Origin: Tenacibaculum sp. M341
Lineage (GTDB): Bacteria; Bacteroidota; Bacteroidia; Flavobacteriales; Flavobacteriaceae
Assembly (NCBI RefSeq): GCF_004337695.1
Contig: NZ_SJXJ01000024.1
Coordinates: forward strand, 1-61,324
DNA length: 61,324 nt
Direction: 5' to 3'
This document shows positions 1 through 8,941 of this stretch, piece after piece. The notes under the pieces were generated by a model. That model was given only the letters and a program-made list of their open reading frames with translations. It did no database searches and was not told the DNA's origin. Made by a program: the position numbers and the translations under genes. The first letter of the stretch is position 1, and each line of letters starts with the position of its first letter.

Positions 1-117
1 TTTCGTTCTTTATTGAATAGATTTGACACCACAATTACTAGTTGGAAAGGCTTTAATTTCCTAGCATTTATTGTAATCGGATTAAAGAAATTTCATAAAA
101 TTGAAAAGTCAAGATGA
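1..117 (+). mobile_element. 3' end of an IS5-like transposase gene (cut by window edge)
   Basis: Frame 1 is open from the first base to a TGA at 115-117 and encodes the last 38 residues of a protein. The pattern RFDTT-x3-WKGFN-x-LAFIVI-x-LKKF followed by a basic KSR tail is what I recall from the C-terminus of IS5-superfamily DDE transposases in Bacteroidota. The catalytic residues lie outside the window, so I cannot tell an intact copy from a remnant. No terminal inverted repeat is evident in the bases that follow. The family assignment rests on memory of this tail alone. Confidence 0.45.
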
Positions 118-284
118 CTTCCATTATAAAATGATAAAAATGTTCACATATAAGCCGTTTATTCTATCATCTTAATACTAACTTTAATTAATGGTACCTT
201 TATTTTTTGCATCTCAGCAATAAAAAAATGATACTTTTGAAAAGAAATGTACACTAAACGTCACTTCTAAAAAATTGTAACTAT

Positions 285-653
285 ATGAAAGATTATAACA
301 GAGCGAATACCATTGATACTTATTTTGAAAAAATAGAGACTGGTAATTTAGAATTTTCTAAACTGAGAAAAACTCTTGAAAAAGAAAATATAGAAAAAGA
401 TGAAATTAATATTATTGTTCCGCTAATCGACAGAAAATTAATTAGAGCTTCTGAAATTAAAGCAGACAGAGCTAAAGGGAAAAACATGTTCTATGGTGGA
501 CTAATATTATCTGGCTTAGGTCTTATTTTTACAATAGGTACACTAACAGGTTTAATTGACCTAAATGGAGTTGGTATTATAGCTTACGGACCAATAGCAG
601 GTGGCTTACTAACTGTAATTGCTGGTAAAGCTAAAATGAATAGAGATTATTAA
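285..653 (+). CDS. Small two-helix membrane protein, unrecognised
   Basis: A 122-residue protein I do not recognise. Residues 1-65 are charged and probably helical. Two hydrophobic segments follow, at about 69-90 and 95-114, the second rich in glycine, and a short basic tail ends the chain. This suggests a cytoplasmic N-terminal domain anchored by a membrane hairpin. It lies 37 bp upstream of another small membrane protein on the same strand and 168 bp after the transposase end. The first ATG gives a sensible start. No function is assigned. Confidence 0.6.
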   Translation: MKDYNRANTIDTYFEKIETGNLEFSKLRKTLEKENIEKDEINIIVPLIDRKLIRASEIKADRAKGKNMFYGGLILSGLGLIFTIGTLTGLIDLNGVGIIAYGPIAGGLLTVIAGKAKMNRDY

Positions 654-690
654 AAAATAATCAACAAAAAGAAACTTAAAATTAAATTGA

Positions 691-969
691 ATGAAAAAAT
701 TAGCCACAGATAAAAATTTAACTATCATAAATTTTGTAATCGTATCATACTTTTTATTAATTTGGGTTATAAACACTTTACAAATAGATGCTATTTTAAT
801 TGGTGTTTTTAGAGAATTATTAACCATTCCTTTTTTAATCGCTCAAATTGCATTTTCAATTATAGGAATCGTTTTTATTATTAAAAATCCTAAAAAAACG
901 ATCACAACAATTAGTTTGGTATTACTAATTGCATGTGCTGTCATCACTATTTCTAGTTTTTTCGAATAA
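691..969 (+). CDS. Small membrane protein, unrecognised
   Basis: A 92-residue, very hydrophobic protein. After a short basic N-terminus (MKKLATDKN) there are probable membrane helices at about 10-30, 36-60 and 68-88. I recognise no family. It follows the preceding small membrane gene by 37 bp, so the two may be co-transcribed. A long inverted repeat begins 13 bp after its stop and could end or process the message. Confidence 0.55.
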   Translation: MKKLATDKNLTIINFVIVSYFLLIWVINTLQIDAILIGVFRELLTIPFLIAQIAFSIIGIVFIIKNPKKTITTISLVLLIACAVITISSFFE

Positions 970-981
970 TTTACTATACAA

Positions 982-1074
982 ATTCTAATATTTCTTCTTA
1001 TCAAAAAAATACGCAAAAAGATTACGTAATCATAAATGATCTTTGAAAAAAATTAATAGAAGAAATATTAGAAT
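982..1074. repeat. 17-bp inverted repeat around a 12-bp palindrome
   Basis: Bases 982-998 (ATTCTAATATTTCTTCT) and 1058-1074 (AGAAGAAATATTAGAAT) are perfect reverse complements. At the centre, 1020-1031, lies the perfect palindrome GATTACGTAATC. The whole is nearly symmetrical. The right arm stops only 3 bp before the TTG start at 1078, so a folded transcript would bury that start region. There is no T-run, so it is not an ordinary terminator. It may be a regulatory hairpin or a small mobile-element end. Confidence 0.6.
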
Positions 1075-1077
1075 AAA

Positions 1078-1452
1078 TTGGAAAAAAGCATAGAATCAAT
1101 AGAAAAACAATTACCTCCAAAAAGAAAAAACTTATTACATTTATTAAGACATAATGATTGGGAAGTTATTGAAATTAGTTACGATTGTCATTCTGATAAC
1201 TACTACTGGGCATTTGATCAAAAATGGATTATTGAATCCAGACGTGAAAACTATGGTTTTACTTTAGATCTTACGTTTTATAAATACAATGGTTTGTATG
1301 ACGGAGTAGATGAAGTGATTGTAACTCTACAAAACATAAACAACACTTCAATTGATGAATTAGCTTCAATAACTTTTGATGCAAAAAAATATGAAATTCA
1401 ATTAAACTATTTTTTAGATCAAATTAATAAATTGAGAAGAAAAAAATTATAA
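1078..1452 (+). CDS. Hypothetical 124-residue protein with TTG start
   Basis: A soluble protein I do not recognise. It opens with a basic helical stretch, then has an aromatic-rich middle (DNYYWAFDQKWIIES at about residues 40-55) that looks like beta-strands, and ends in a basic LRRKKL tail. The only start that keeps the full length is TTG at 1078, which is unusual here. The neighbouring inverted repeat covers the ribosome-binding region. It may be an immunity-type or other accessory protein, but nothing in the sequence proves this. Confidence 0.45.
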   Translation: MEKSIESIEKQLPPKRKNLLHLLRHNDWEVIEISYDCHSDNYYWAFDQKWIIESRRENYGFTLDLTFYKYNGLYDGVDEVIVTLQNINNTSIDELASITFDAKKYEIQLNYFLDQINKLRRKKL

Positions 1453-1740
1453 AACAGCTAAAACTAAGATTATAAATAAGAATAATTGATGACTTTACTT
1501 TGAACAATAAATTAAAACAATTTTCAAAAACTAAAGACAGAACTGTAAACGAAACACTAAAATTAAAGCTTCCATAAATCTGACAACAATTTTATATTAG
1601 TATTTCAAATATTACTTTTATTTTCACTGAAAACAGGGGAAAGCACCTCGGTTAAAAGAAAGATATTTGCTTGTTAAAGCATTATAAAATAGTTCAAAAT
1701 AACTATATTATAATCAGACTATTGAATAATTCCACAAAAG
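1453..1740. other. Intergenic region, no gene seen
   Basis: This 288-bp AT-rich gap holds no convincing gene. A short frame at about 1499-1576 could encode a lysine-rich 25-residue tail ending in a stop and may be the remnant of a lost gene. No clear promoter or terminator is visible. Confidence 0.3.
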
Positions 1741-2016
1741 ATGTCTGGATATACTTTTGATCAAATACCACTATTAAAACAAGCATTGTTAAATGAAAAT
1801 TTAACCATAGTGCTTGACAATATTCCTGTGGTAAATATAGAAGATTATGAATGGGAATATCTAGCATTGATGCAAGAGTATAACTCTATTTTTAAAGAGC
1901 ATTATAATGCTAATAAAACTGAAGCTTTACTATGTTTTATAGATTTAATCGCTACTTCTGAACAGGCATACTACACAGAAGATTGGTATAATACAGAACT
2001 TAAATATGAGTTGTAA
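1741..2016 (+). CDS. Small acidic protein, unrecognised
   Basis: A 91-residue acidic protein rich in Tyr, Trp, Glu and Asp, with no signal peptide or membrane segment. The composition (YEWEYLALMQEYNSIF; YYTEDWYNTEL near the C-terminus) suggests a small helical cytosolic protein. It is the first gene of a co-directional run to 7468 and stands 22 bp before the HEAT-like gene. Small acidic proteins in such settings are often immunity proteins or binding partners of toxins, but I recognise no family. Confidence 0.5.
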   Translation: MSGYTFDQIPLLKQALLNENLTIVLDNIPVVNIEDYEWEYLALMQEYNSIFKEHYNANKTEALLCFIDLIATSEQAYYTEDWYNTELKYEL

Positions 2017-2038
2017 TATTTGCTAAATTGAAAAATCT

Positions 2039-3664
2039 ATGAAATTAAAAGATACTGATTTACACACTCTTGAAGTCTTCTTAGAAAACTTTAATCAGAA
2101 ACATAATACTTTTGGGAATAATCATAAAAAAGGTCAAAAGCTCTATAAACAACTTGCAAAAAGAATTGCTGATGATCCAAATAAATTAAAAAGTGTTATA
2201 AATCAGCTATGGACTTTTTCTTCTGTAGAATCTTGGAATTATATTCCTTTTATCTGTGCTGCTTTATGGAAAACTGATGAAAGTTTACACCATCAAGTCA
2301 TTAAATTTAGCAATGACTTACTACTAAATTATACTTACGAAAAAAATAAAACAGCAGAGATTGAAACCAACCTTACGTCACTTAAAACAATAGTTGATAA
2401 AAATCCGTACGAAGTTTTTTTAGAAATTAAAAAGTCTTTACCTAAAAGTAAATACAAACTCGCTAGCTTAGAACTAATTTTAAGAGCATTACAGTATATT
2501 GAAAATGATATTGAAGAACACGATACTGAAAATTACAATCAATATTTTCAACCAACAAATCCACAAGAACCTTGCTATGATGAACTCTGGAATTATCAAG
2601 AACACTATAAACAACTTCTAGAAAAAACAAAGAAAAACGAAGTAATAAAAGAACACGAGTTAGCTTACACTGCTAATGCAACAGCTTCAACAATAAAAAG
2701 TAAAAAAATTTCATTTACAAACTATTCTTACGAAAAACATCTTTCTTTTCTTTCAGATATTTATTGGAATACTCCGATAAAATATCAAGATCTAATTTCC
2801 AATAGTTTTTATACATCATTAGAACAATTTGAAAACATACCTGAAATTTCTGTTCGTATTGAACTTTCCAAAGCTAAAACTAATACGTACGACTCTGAGG
2901 AAGTTGCCAAAATTTTAATGAAACATGGAAAACAACTTTTAAATACTGCTGAAAATATATCTGGTTTCAATTACATCATTGATATTGTTGAAAAGATGCC
3001 TCAACACAATCATAAATTAAAGAACTGTATATCAACAGAATTAGCTAAAAAAAAAGTTGTTTCTGAAGTAATAACTTACATTGATTATTTTTTAGAAAGA
3101 GAGTTTCATTTTATACTAGAACATGAAAATGTCAGACAACATATCATTGATTCTATTACTCAAGATACTGCATCGGCAGTACAAATTGTAAAACGTCTTA
3201 CCTATTTTAAGAGTCCAGAAGTACACAAAGTTTTTATCGATCTTTTAAATCATAGTAATTCTGCAGTTGTTATGCATGCTACAACAGGTTTAACGCATCA
3301 GAAAAATGCGGTTGCTAGCTTACCTTATATAGAAAAACTTCTTTTAGAAAATGATAATGAAGATATTATGAAACATATACTTATAAAATTCTCTAACTTA
3401 AACATTCCTGAAGTTTCAGCATTTTTAATACCCTTCAAAAAAACATTTATCCGGAATAAAATAAAGGAGAGTGCACTAATGTATTACGGAATTAAGATAA
3501 AAGATACTACTGATTTTAAAACATATACTACTGTAGACTTTCATGAATTTTATATAGAAATGTTGTGGTCTTTTAATTTAGTTCCTAAAGACATCAAGAA
3601 GTTTGATAATTACGAAAACACAATAAAAGGAATGAATCAATTAGTTTTTGATTATTGGAACTAA
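2039..3664 (+). CDS. Large helical HEAT-repeat-like protein
   Basis: A 541-residue soluble protein, predicted almost entirely helical. Residues 375-480 read as paired helices typical of HEAT repeats (for example SPEVHKVFIDLLNHS then AVVMHATTGLTH). No signal peptide and no catalytic motif are seen. Such proteins usually act as scaffolds. It is second in a run ending with an Imm11-like protein. The next gene, with its upstream ATG at 3648, would overlap it by 17 bp, but the start I prefer (3699) leaves a 34-bp gap. Function unknown. Confidence 0.6.
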   Translation: MKLKDTDLHTLEVFLENFNQKHNTFGNNHKKGQKLYKQLAKRIADDPNKLKSVINQLWTFSSVESWNYIPFICAALWKTDESLHHQVIKFSNDLLLNYTYEKNKTAEIETNLTSLKTIVDKNPYEVFLEIKKSLPKSKYKLASLELILRALQYIENDIEEHDTENYNQYFQPTNPQEPCYDELWNYQEHYKQLLEKTKKNEVIKEHELAYTANATASTIKSKKISFTNYSYEKHLSFLSDIYWNTPIKYQDLISNSFYTSLEQFENIPEISVRIELSKAKTNTYDSEEVAKILMKHGKQLLNTAENISGFNYIIDIVEKMPQHNHKLKNCISTELAKKKVVSEVITYIDYFLEREFHFILEHENVRQHIIDSITQDTASAVQIVKRLTYFKSPEVHKVFIDLLNHSNSAVVMHATTGLTHQKNAVASLPYIEKLLLENDNEDIMKHILIKFSNLNIPEVSAFLIPFKKTFIRNKIKESALMYYGIKIKDTTDFKTYTTVDFHEFYIEMLWSFNLVPKDIKKFDNYENTIKGMNQLVFDYWN

Positions 3665-3698
3665 AACCAATGTTCTATTCATTATCACCCAACAAAGC

Positions 3699-4712
3699 AT
3701 GACTACAAAAGCAAACATTTTAAATACAGATTATAATAGAGAGTGGATACATTTTATACAATGGTATCAAAATCTATTATTTAGTATACAAGAAGATACT
3801 ATTTTAGATATTTGGAATGCTAACTTCAAAAAAATAGCCTCAATAGAACTAGGTGGACGATTTTACAAACCTAGTTTTCAATTTGTAGATCAAAAATTAG
3901 TATTAATAGCCAAAAGAGGAAATAGAATTGCAATTATAAATTTTAAGAATCTTAAAAATCCAACTGTAGTACTACAAAAAACAGAAAATGGATTTATAAA
4001 AGGAGCTTGTATTGCTCGAAATAAATTATACATTCAAATATCAGAAACGCATAAGGATAAAATTCATTTCAATTTTCAAGTCTCAGATATTCCTTCTTTA
4101 GAAAATCCAAATCCAGAGATTAACTATGTAATTCCTGTAACTGAAGATGATTTTTACAATGGTGCATTTTATACTCAGGTTGTAAAAGACACAATATACT
4201 GGATGAATCAAAATTCAATTTTTGTTATGGACATTACGAATCCGGATGATCCACAAAAAATAGTAGTAAAAAAGATTGTAGATAATGGTATTGGATATCC
4301 TGTATTACTTACTGATAACCGAATGCTAGTTTTAGAAATTGGAGGCGATACTTGGATGGGTGTAAATCATTTTGACATTTCTAATAACAACATCAAAAAA
4401 ATATCAAAAGGAATATTAAAAAACCACTGTATTAGAGGTTGGGAATTAATAGACCAAACACTATACATTATTCATTTAGATTTCAAAAGAATCAATAACG
4501 AAAGGAAATACAAAACGTATATCAGTAGTATTGATGTAAGCGGAAATCCAACCATAAATTACACCAAAGAATTACCAATTATAGAAGTATATGGTGAAGA
4601 TAGTTCAACTATTTATGGTTGTTATCGTACTGGTGAGAGTTTAATTCTAATTCAAGGTAATGGAGAAATCCATAAAATTTCAATAAAAAAACCAACAACA
4701 GCTAATAATTAA
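3699..4712 (+). CDS. Beta-propeller-like cytosolic protein, unrecognised
   Basis: A protein of about 337 residues made of short beta-strands in a repeating pattern (for example LVLIAKRGNRIAIINF and SLILIQGNGEIHKISI), suggesting a beta-propeller. There is no signal peptide. An upstream ATG at 3648 would add 17 residues and overlap the preceding gene; I prefer ATG 3699 (MTTKAN) because the extra residues (MIIGTKTNVLFI) are not followed by secretion features. It lies 4 bp before the TPR/HEAT gene, so the two are very likely co-translated. No function is assigned. Confidence 0.55.
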   Translation: MTTKANILNTDYNREWIHFIQWYQNLLFSIQEDTILDIWNANFKKIASIELGGRFYKPSFQFVDQKLVLIAKRGNRIAIINFKNLKNPTVVLQKTENGFIKGACIARNKLYIQISETHKDKIHFNFQVSDIPSLENPNPEINYVIPVTEDDFYNGAFYTQVVKDTIYWMNQNSIFVMDITNPDDPQKIVVKKIVDNGIGYPVLLTDNRMLVLEIGGDTWMGVNHFDISNNNIKKISKGILKNHCIRGWELIDQTLYIIHLDFKRINNERKYKTYISSIDVSGNPTINYTKELPIIEVYGEDSSTIYGCYRTGESLILIQGNGEIHKISIKKPTTANN

Positions 4713-4716
4713 AACT

Positions 4717-6492
4717 ATGAATACAAGCGAATTAATAGATAGATCTTTATTTTATTCCCTAAGAAAACAATGGAACAAAGCTTTAGATTTTGCAGAACAA
4801 GCATTAGCTAAAGACCCAAAAAGTTTCTTGGCACATAAAAGATTAAGCTTATGTCTTTGGTATACTGATAAAAAAGAAGAGGCAATAGCTAGTATGCACA
4901 AATCGCTAGAGTTTTATCCAGAATTTTCCAGCGCACATTATAATCTTGCTTGTTTTTATGCACAGCAAGAAGACAAGGATAAAATGTTGCATCACTTAAA
5001 TCAAGCTATCGCTTTAGAAGAGTATACAGATTATCATCAAATGGCTAAAGATGATAGAGATTTTCGTGAATATAGGAAAGATGATGATTTTTTAGCTATT
5101 GTAAATGCTAATAACGAGAAAGAAAATCTTTTGATTGCTACTTTATCTGGAGAAGACTACGAAGCTATTTCCAATCTATTACTAAAAATAGAACGTGAAA
5201 TTCCTGTATCAATAATTGAATGGGAAGATTATTACGGTGATGATGAAACAACACTTCCCTACTTATTAAAGTCTAAATGGGATAAAATTAGCAAAGAGGC
5301 TTTGTTTCATGTATTTAAAATAGTCTCTCAAAACCTAGACGCTGAAGATTTTACTGGACTTGTCCCATTATGTCACGCCATAAAAAATAGAATTCCTGCC
5401 AACTACAATAACTTTATTATTGAAGCATGGAAAAAAAAGTATAGCTACATGGATGCGAAGCATCTAAGTCGTTTAGACAGAAAATTTTTAACCTTAATTG
5501 CTGAGCTTCCTGTAGAAATAATTGCGGATGTTATAGTATGGGCGTTGAATTCCCATGGAAAAGATGCTTTAGAAGATTATGAAGAACTTTGTGCCATCGC
5601 ACTACAAGATTTACCTGAAAATCATGAGACTCACGATACTCTAATTAACATTATTGACACTCTGATGCATGACAATCAATATCAAGATGAAAACATCAGC
5701 GATAAAAAACAACGACTTGTTTTAAGCATGGCTCCTCCTCCATTAAAATACCCGGAAGGTATCGAGGATTTAAGAGATAAATTACAATTCCGATTTAAAC
5801 AAGATCATCCATATCACATTATTAACGGAGCAGCTGGATTAGCAAGACACTACGATTTTATTCATTTAGTAAAACCTAGATTACCAGAAATAGCTAATCT
5901 TGCTAACCTAAATATACTGTCTCCTGAATTAAGATTAGAGGCTATTTCCGAAGTTTTAGCCAAAATAGGAAGCAAAGAAGAGATTGCTTTATTGTCTCCT
6001 TGTTTACAAGATAAATCGTATCAACTTTTAAAAACTGTTGGTCAACTTTTTTATAAACATGAAATCGTAGCAGAAGAAGCTTCTGAAGCAGTCGATTATT
6101 TGATTGCAAGTACTCAAATTGAAGATATAGATGCGTACGAACTTCATGATGTTATTGTTGCTTTGCGTTGGTTTAAAGACGAACGTATTACAGATATACT
6201 TTTAAACTTTTTAGATTACGAAAGAGAGCTTGTAGCAAGAGAAGCTTTAAAAGGTTTAGGAACACAAAAAGCAGAAAAGGCTATTCCTAAAATTATCAAT
6301 CAGTTTAAAAGTGGGTATCCACAGTGCGTTTCTGCTGCTGCACAAGCATTGAATGACATAGGAGGAATTGCACATTTAGAACTAGAAAAAAGAAGCAACT
6401 TTGATATAGTTATGGCTAGAGTCCAAAAAAGCCCGCGTTGGGCAACTAGAGCTCTCCCATACTTCAATATAAAGGAATGGATACTGATTTAA
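4717..6492 (+). CDS. TPR plus HEAT-repeat protein
   Basis: A 591-residue protein. Residues 5-105 hold about three TPR units (ALDFAEQALAKDPKSFLAH; EEAIASMHKSLEFYPEFSSAHYN). Residues 400-570 look like HEAT repeats (LLNFLDYERELVAREALKGLG; AIPKIINQFKSG). The middle is acidic and helical. Both repeat types make protein-binding surfaces, so an adaptor or scaffold role is likely. It overlaps the next gene by 16 bp. With the HEAT-like and propeller-like proteins upstream it may form one complex. No enzymatic motif is visible. Confidence 0.65.
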   Translation: MNTSELIDRSLFYSLRKQWNKALDFAEQALAKDPKSFLAHKRLSLCLWYTDKKEEAIASMHKSLEFYPEFSSAHYNLACFYAQQEDKDKMLHHLNQAIALEEYTDYHQMAKDDRDFREYRKDDDFLAIVNANNEKENLLIATLSGEDYEAISNLLLKIEREIPVSIIEWEDYYGDDETTLPYLLKSKWDKISKEALFHVFKIVSQNLDAEDFTGLVPLCHAIKNRIPANYNNFIIEAWKKKYSYMDAKHLSRLDRKFLTLIAELPVEIIADVIVWALNSHGKDALEDYEELCAIALQDLPENHETHDTLINIIDTLMHDNQYQDENISDKKQRLVLSMAPPPLKYPEGIEDLRDKLQFRFKQDHPYHIINGAAGLARHYDFIHLVKPRLPEIANLANLNILSPELRLEAISEVLAKIGSKEEIALLSPCLQDKSYQLLKTVGQLFYKHEIVAEEASEAVDYLIASTQIEDIDAYELHDVIVALRWFKDERITDILLNFLDYERELVAREALKGLGTQKAEKAIPKIINQFKSGYPQCVSAAAQALNDIGGIAHLELEKRSNFDIVMARVQKSPRWATRALPYFNIKEWILI

Positions 6493-6911
6493 TAGCGCTT
6501 CTAAAAACAAACAAAGAAAATGAAGCTTACGTACACATAACTAAAGCTATTGCTCAAAAAGGAACCCAAACAATATTTCCAGATTTACTTGCTATTGGTT
6601 TAGATACGTTTAATTCTAGAAACATTGGAGGAAGAAATTTCGTTTTAATGTTTAATACTATCATCAGAAACACTACGGATAATCTTAATGAAGAAATCAT
6701 AAATCAATGTAAAGAAGTACTTGTAAATACAGATACAGAAGATATTACGGCATTCAGAAACATTCTTGAAAGAGATGGAGATTATGCTCGTTTAAAATAT
6801 CCTAATGAAGAGGAACAAACTATTATTGATGCCTTTGTAAAACAATATGCTGAGACTTTAGAAAATAATGACTTAATTAATGTTTTATTTACCGCTAAAT
6901 ATTATTCTTAA
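6477..6911 (+). CDS. Hypothetical helical protein
   Basis: A 144-residue soluble, acidic, mainly helical protein. Its start lies inside the end of the TPR/HEAT gene, and its stop shares a base with the next ATG (6911), which implies translational coupling on both sides. I recognise no family. The two- to three-helix repeats could be a further short HEAT-like module, possibly split from the protein upstream. Confidence 0.5.
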   Translation: MDTDLIALLKTNKENEAYVHITKAIAQKGTQTIFPDLLAIGLDTFNSRNIGGRNFVLMFNTIIRNTTDNLNEEIINQCKEVLVNTDTEDITAFRNILERDGDYARLKYPNEEEQTIIDAFVKQYAETLENNDLINVLFTAKYYS

Positions 6912-7468
6912 TGAACTATTACGTACTATTCGCCGATTTAAGGGTTAAGGGATTGGCTACGGTTATGTCTGCTCCTGAAGGAATTGAGATAATGAATACC
7001 ATGACTGGAGAGAAACAACCTAATTACAGTAAAAAAGAAATTCAACTAGAATTGTCTTTAGGTAGTGGAGATTTCAGAGGAGATATAATGGGAGGAATTC
7101 TTCCATTATTCAGGGATGAACTATTAGATGCGTTTGATGAATTTGGGGTAGAAAATTATCAGTATCAACCCACAAAAATGTTAGATCCAGCAACGAATGA
7201 AATAGAATACGGCTATCATTTAACAAATATTATTGGATTAAAAGCTTGTGTTGAGGGGTATGATTGGAGTGCAAAACCATGGGATAGACCTACCTTTTTA
7301 GAACAGTTTAAAATTGATGCAACAAAAACAGATAACCTACCTATATTCAGGTTGAAAGAACAACCTAATTTGATCATTATCAATCAAAAATTAAGAGATT
7401 TTTTAATTGAAAAAGAAATGGTTGCAATACGAATGATTCCTACTGAAGAATTTAATTACTTAATGTAA
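6911..7468 (+). CDS. Imm11-family (DUF1629-like) immunity protein
   Basis: A 185-residue soluble protein. The C-terminal pattern, IFRLKEQPNLIIINQKLRDF followed by IEKEMVAIRMIPTEEF, matches the closing module of Imm11/DUF1629 proteins (MXAN_0049 type), which neutralise toxin domains of polymorphic toxin systems. The middle, with its conserved Trp and Pro residues (YDWSAKPWDRPTFLE), also fits. It is translationally coupled to the gene before it. No toxin gene is in view, so it may be an orphan or protect against a neighbour's toxin. The family call is by eye. Confidence 0.5.
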   Translation: MNYYVLFADLRVKGLATVMSAPEGIEIMNTMTGEKQPNYSKKEIQLELSLGSGDFRGDIMGGILPLFRDELLDAFDEFGVENYQYQPTKMLDPATNEIEYGYHLTNIIGLKACVEGYDWSAKPWDRPTFLEQFKIDATKTDNLPIFRLKEQPNLIIINQKLRDFLIEKEMVAIRMIPTEEFNYLM

Positions 7469-7485
7469 AAATACCATGAAGCATC

Positions 7486-8070
7486 ATGAAACGACTAGTT
7501 ATACCTTTAATTTTTATTTTTAGTCTCTCAAACTTTGCTCAAAACAATAAAATGACGTTGGATAAAGATCAACTTATCATTCAAGCGAATACAATTTTGG
7601 CTACTAAATATCCAAGCTTTCGTTTCAATGCTTCATTGTATGAAATTTCTGCATGGAGAAATTCTCAAAAGATGGTTGTTTACTATAAACGAATCATCAA
7701 ATTTGTTCCTCTTGGTAACAAAGAACAAGACTTAACATATGACTTTGAAGTAAATCTAACTTCTAAAAGTGTTACTCCTTTTGACTTTTTTGGTGTTGAA
7801 AAATTATATCATCCAAACACTGAAGATGAAAAGAAAATTGATTTTGTGGTAAAAGCTTTCAATTTACCTCACTCTGAATTTGACACTAAAATTGTAGAAG
7901 AACCAACTATGTATGCTATTTATTTAGATAATGAAGTAGCTTTTGGTCAATATTACATTGATAAAACTACTGGTAAAGAATGTTTAGCATCTATTGAAGG
8001 AAGTTATGCACCAATACCTGATGATATAAAATTATTAGATAAAGATCCCTTAATTGAAATCAAAGAATAA
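7486..8070 (+). CDS. Secreted/periplasmic hypothetical protein
   Basis: A 194-residue protein with a classical signal peptide (basic MKRL, hydrophobic core, cleavage probably after NFA near residue 18). The mature part is about 175 residues of mixed alpha/beta with no Cys. I recognise no family. It starts 17 bp after the Imm11-like gene and probably ends that transcript. Being periplasmic it is unlike its cytosolic neighbours; an exported partner or immunity factor is possible but unproven. Confidence 0.6.
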   Translation: MKRLVIPLIFIFSLSNFAQNNKMTLDKDQLIIQANTILATKYPSFRFNASLYEISAWRNSQKMVVYYKRIIKFVPLGNKEQDLTYDFEVNLTSKSVTPFDFFGVEKLYHPNTEDEKKIDFVVKAFNLPHSEFDTKIVEEPTMYAIYLDNEVAFGQYYIDKTTGKECLASIEGSYAPIPDDIKLLDKDPLIEIKE

Positions 8071-8142
8071 CACCACCATCTTTTTGTTTGTAACTATTTA
8101 ATTACCTACATTTAACGCAAAATAAGCTAACAAAAACATCTT

Positions 8143-8925
8143 ATGAAAAATCTTACATTCATCTCATTTATTATTTTATCGTTACTTCTTAGCAGTTGTG
8201 AAATTGTTCAGGAAACAAAATTTGAAACTGACGGAAGTGGAGTGTATAGTATTGGATTTGATCTTTCTGAAATGATGAAAATTGGTCCGAAAAGTCAATC
8301 AGGAAAAGATAATGTACAATTAGATACTACCATTGTTTTTTCTGAATTTATAAAAAATAAAAAGGACAGTATTTCTAAATTAAGTAAAGAAAAGCAAAAC
8401 AAAATAAAGCAATTAGAAAACTATAGTTTGTACATAAATACTGATTCTGTAGCTAAAAAATTCGAAATGAAAGTTAGTTATAACTTTAAAGACGTTGCAG
8501 AATTAAAGCTATTTGGAGAAAAACTTAAGGGACAAAATATTAAAGAACTTAGTTTATTATCTAATAAAACTAAAAGTATTAGTAAAAAAGATGGAGATGA
8601 AAATGGTGAGAAAGAAGTGATTCCTGATTTTAATAAATCATACAATACAACTTTTAGCCGTGATAAATTTTCAGTAAAAATTAATGAACTAGGGTTAAAA
8701 GAAGCTGAAAAAAACAAAGACACAACATTAACTAAAGATAATCCTATGGTGGATTTAATTCGTTTTAAATCGAAATATATTTTTCCGTACAGAATTAAAA
8801 AATTAGATAATGAAAATGCAAAAGTGTTATCTAACTTTAAGGGAATAGAAATTTCAGGAAATGCATATGAAATGACTAATAATCCTAAGTTTTTTGATGT
8901 TAATGTTGAATTTGATAAGGAATAA
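8143..8925 (+). CDS. Lipoprotein, unrecognised
   Basis: A 260-residue protein with an N-terminal hydrophobic stretch and lipobox LLSSC, so Cys19 or so is the likely lipidation site. Residues after it (EIVQETKFETDGSGVYSIGF) begin a beta-rich domain of the kind seen in many Bacteroidota outer-membrane lipoproteins. The middle is lysine-rich and probably helical. It converges on the LysR gene, with 16 bp between the stops. The specific function is unknown. Confidence 0.6.
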   Translation: MKNLTFISFIILSLLLSSCEIVQETKFETDGSGVYSIGFDLSEMMKIGPKSQSGKDNVQLDTTIVFSEFIKNKKDSISKLSKEKQNKIKQLENYSLYINTDSVAKKFEMKVSYNFKDVAELKLFGEKLKGQNIKELSLLSNKTKSISKKDGDENGEKEVIPDFNKSYNTTFSRDKFSVKINELGLKEAEKNKDTTLTKDNPMVDLIRFKSKYIFPYRIKKLDNENAKVLSNFKGIEISGNAYEMTNNPKFFDVNVEFDKE

Positions 8926-8941
8926 TTAATTCCTTATTAAA

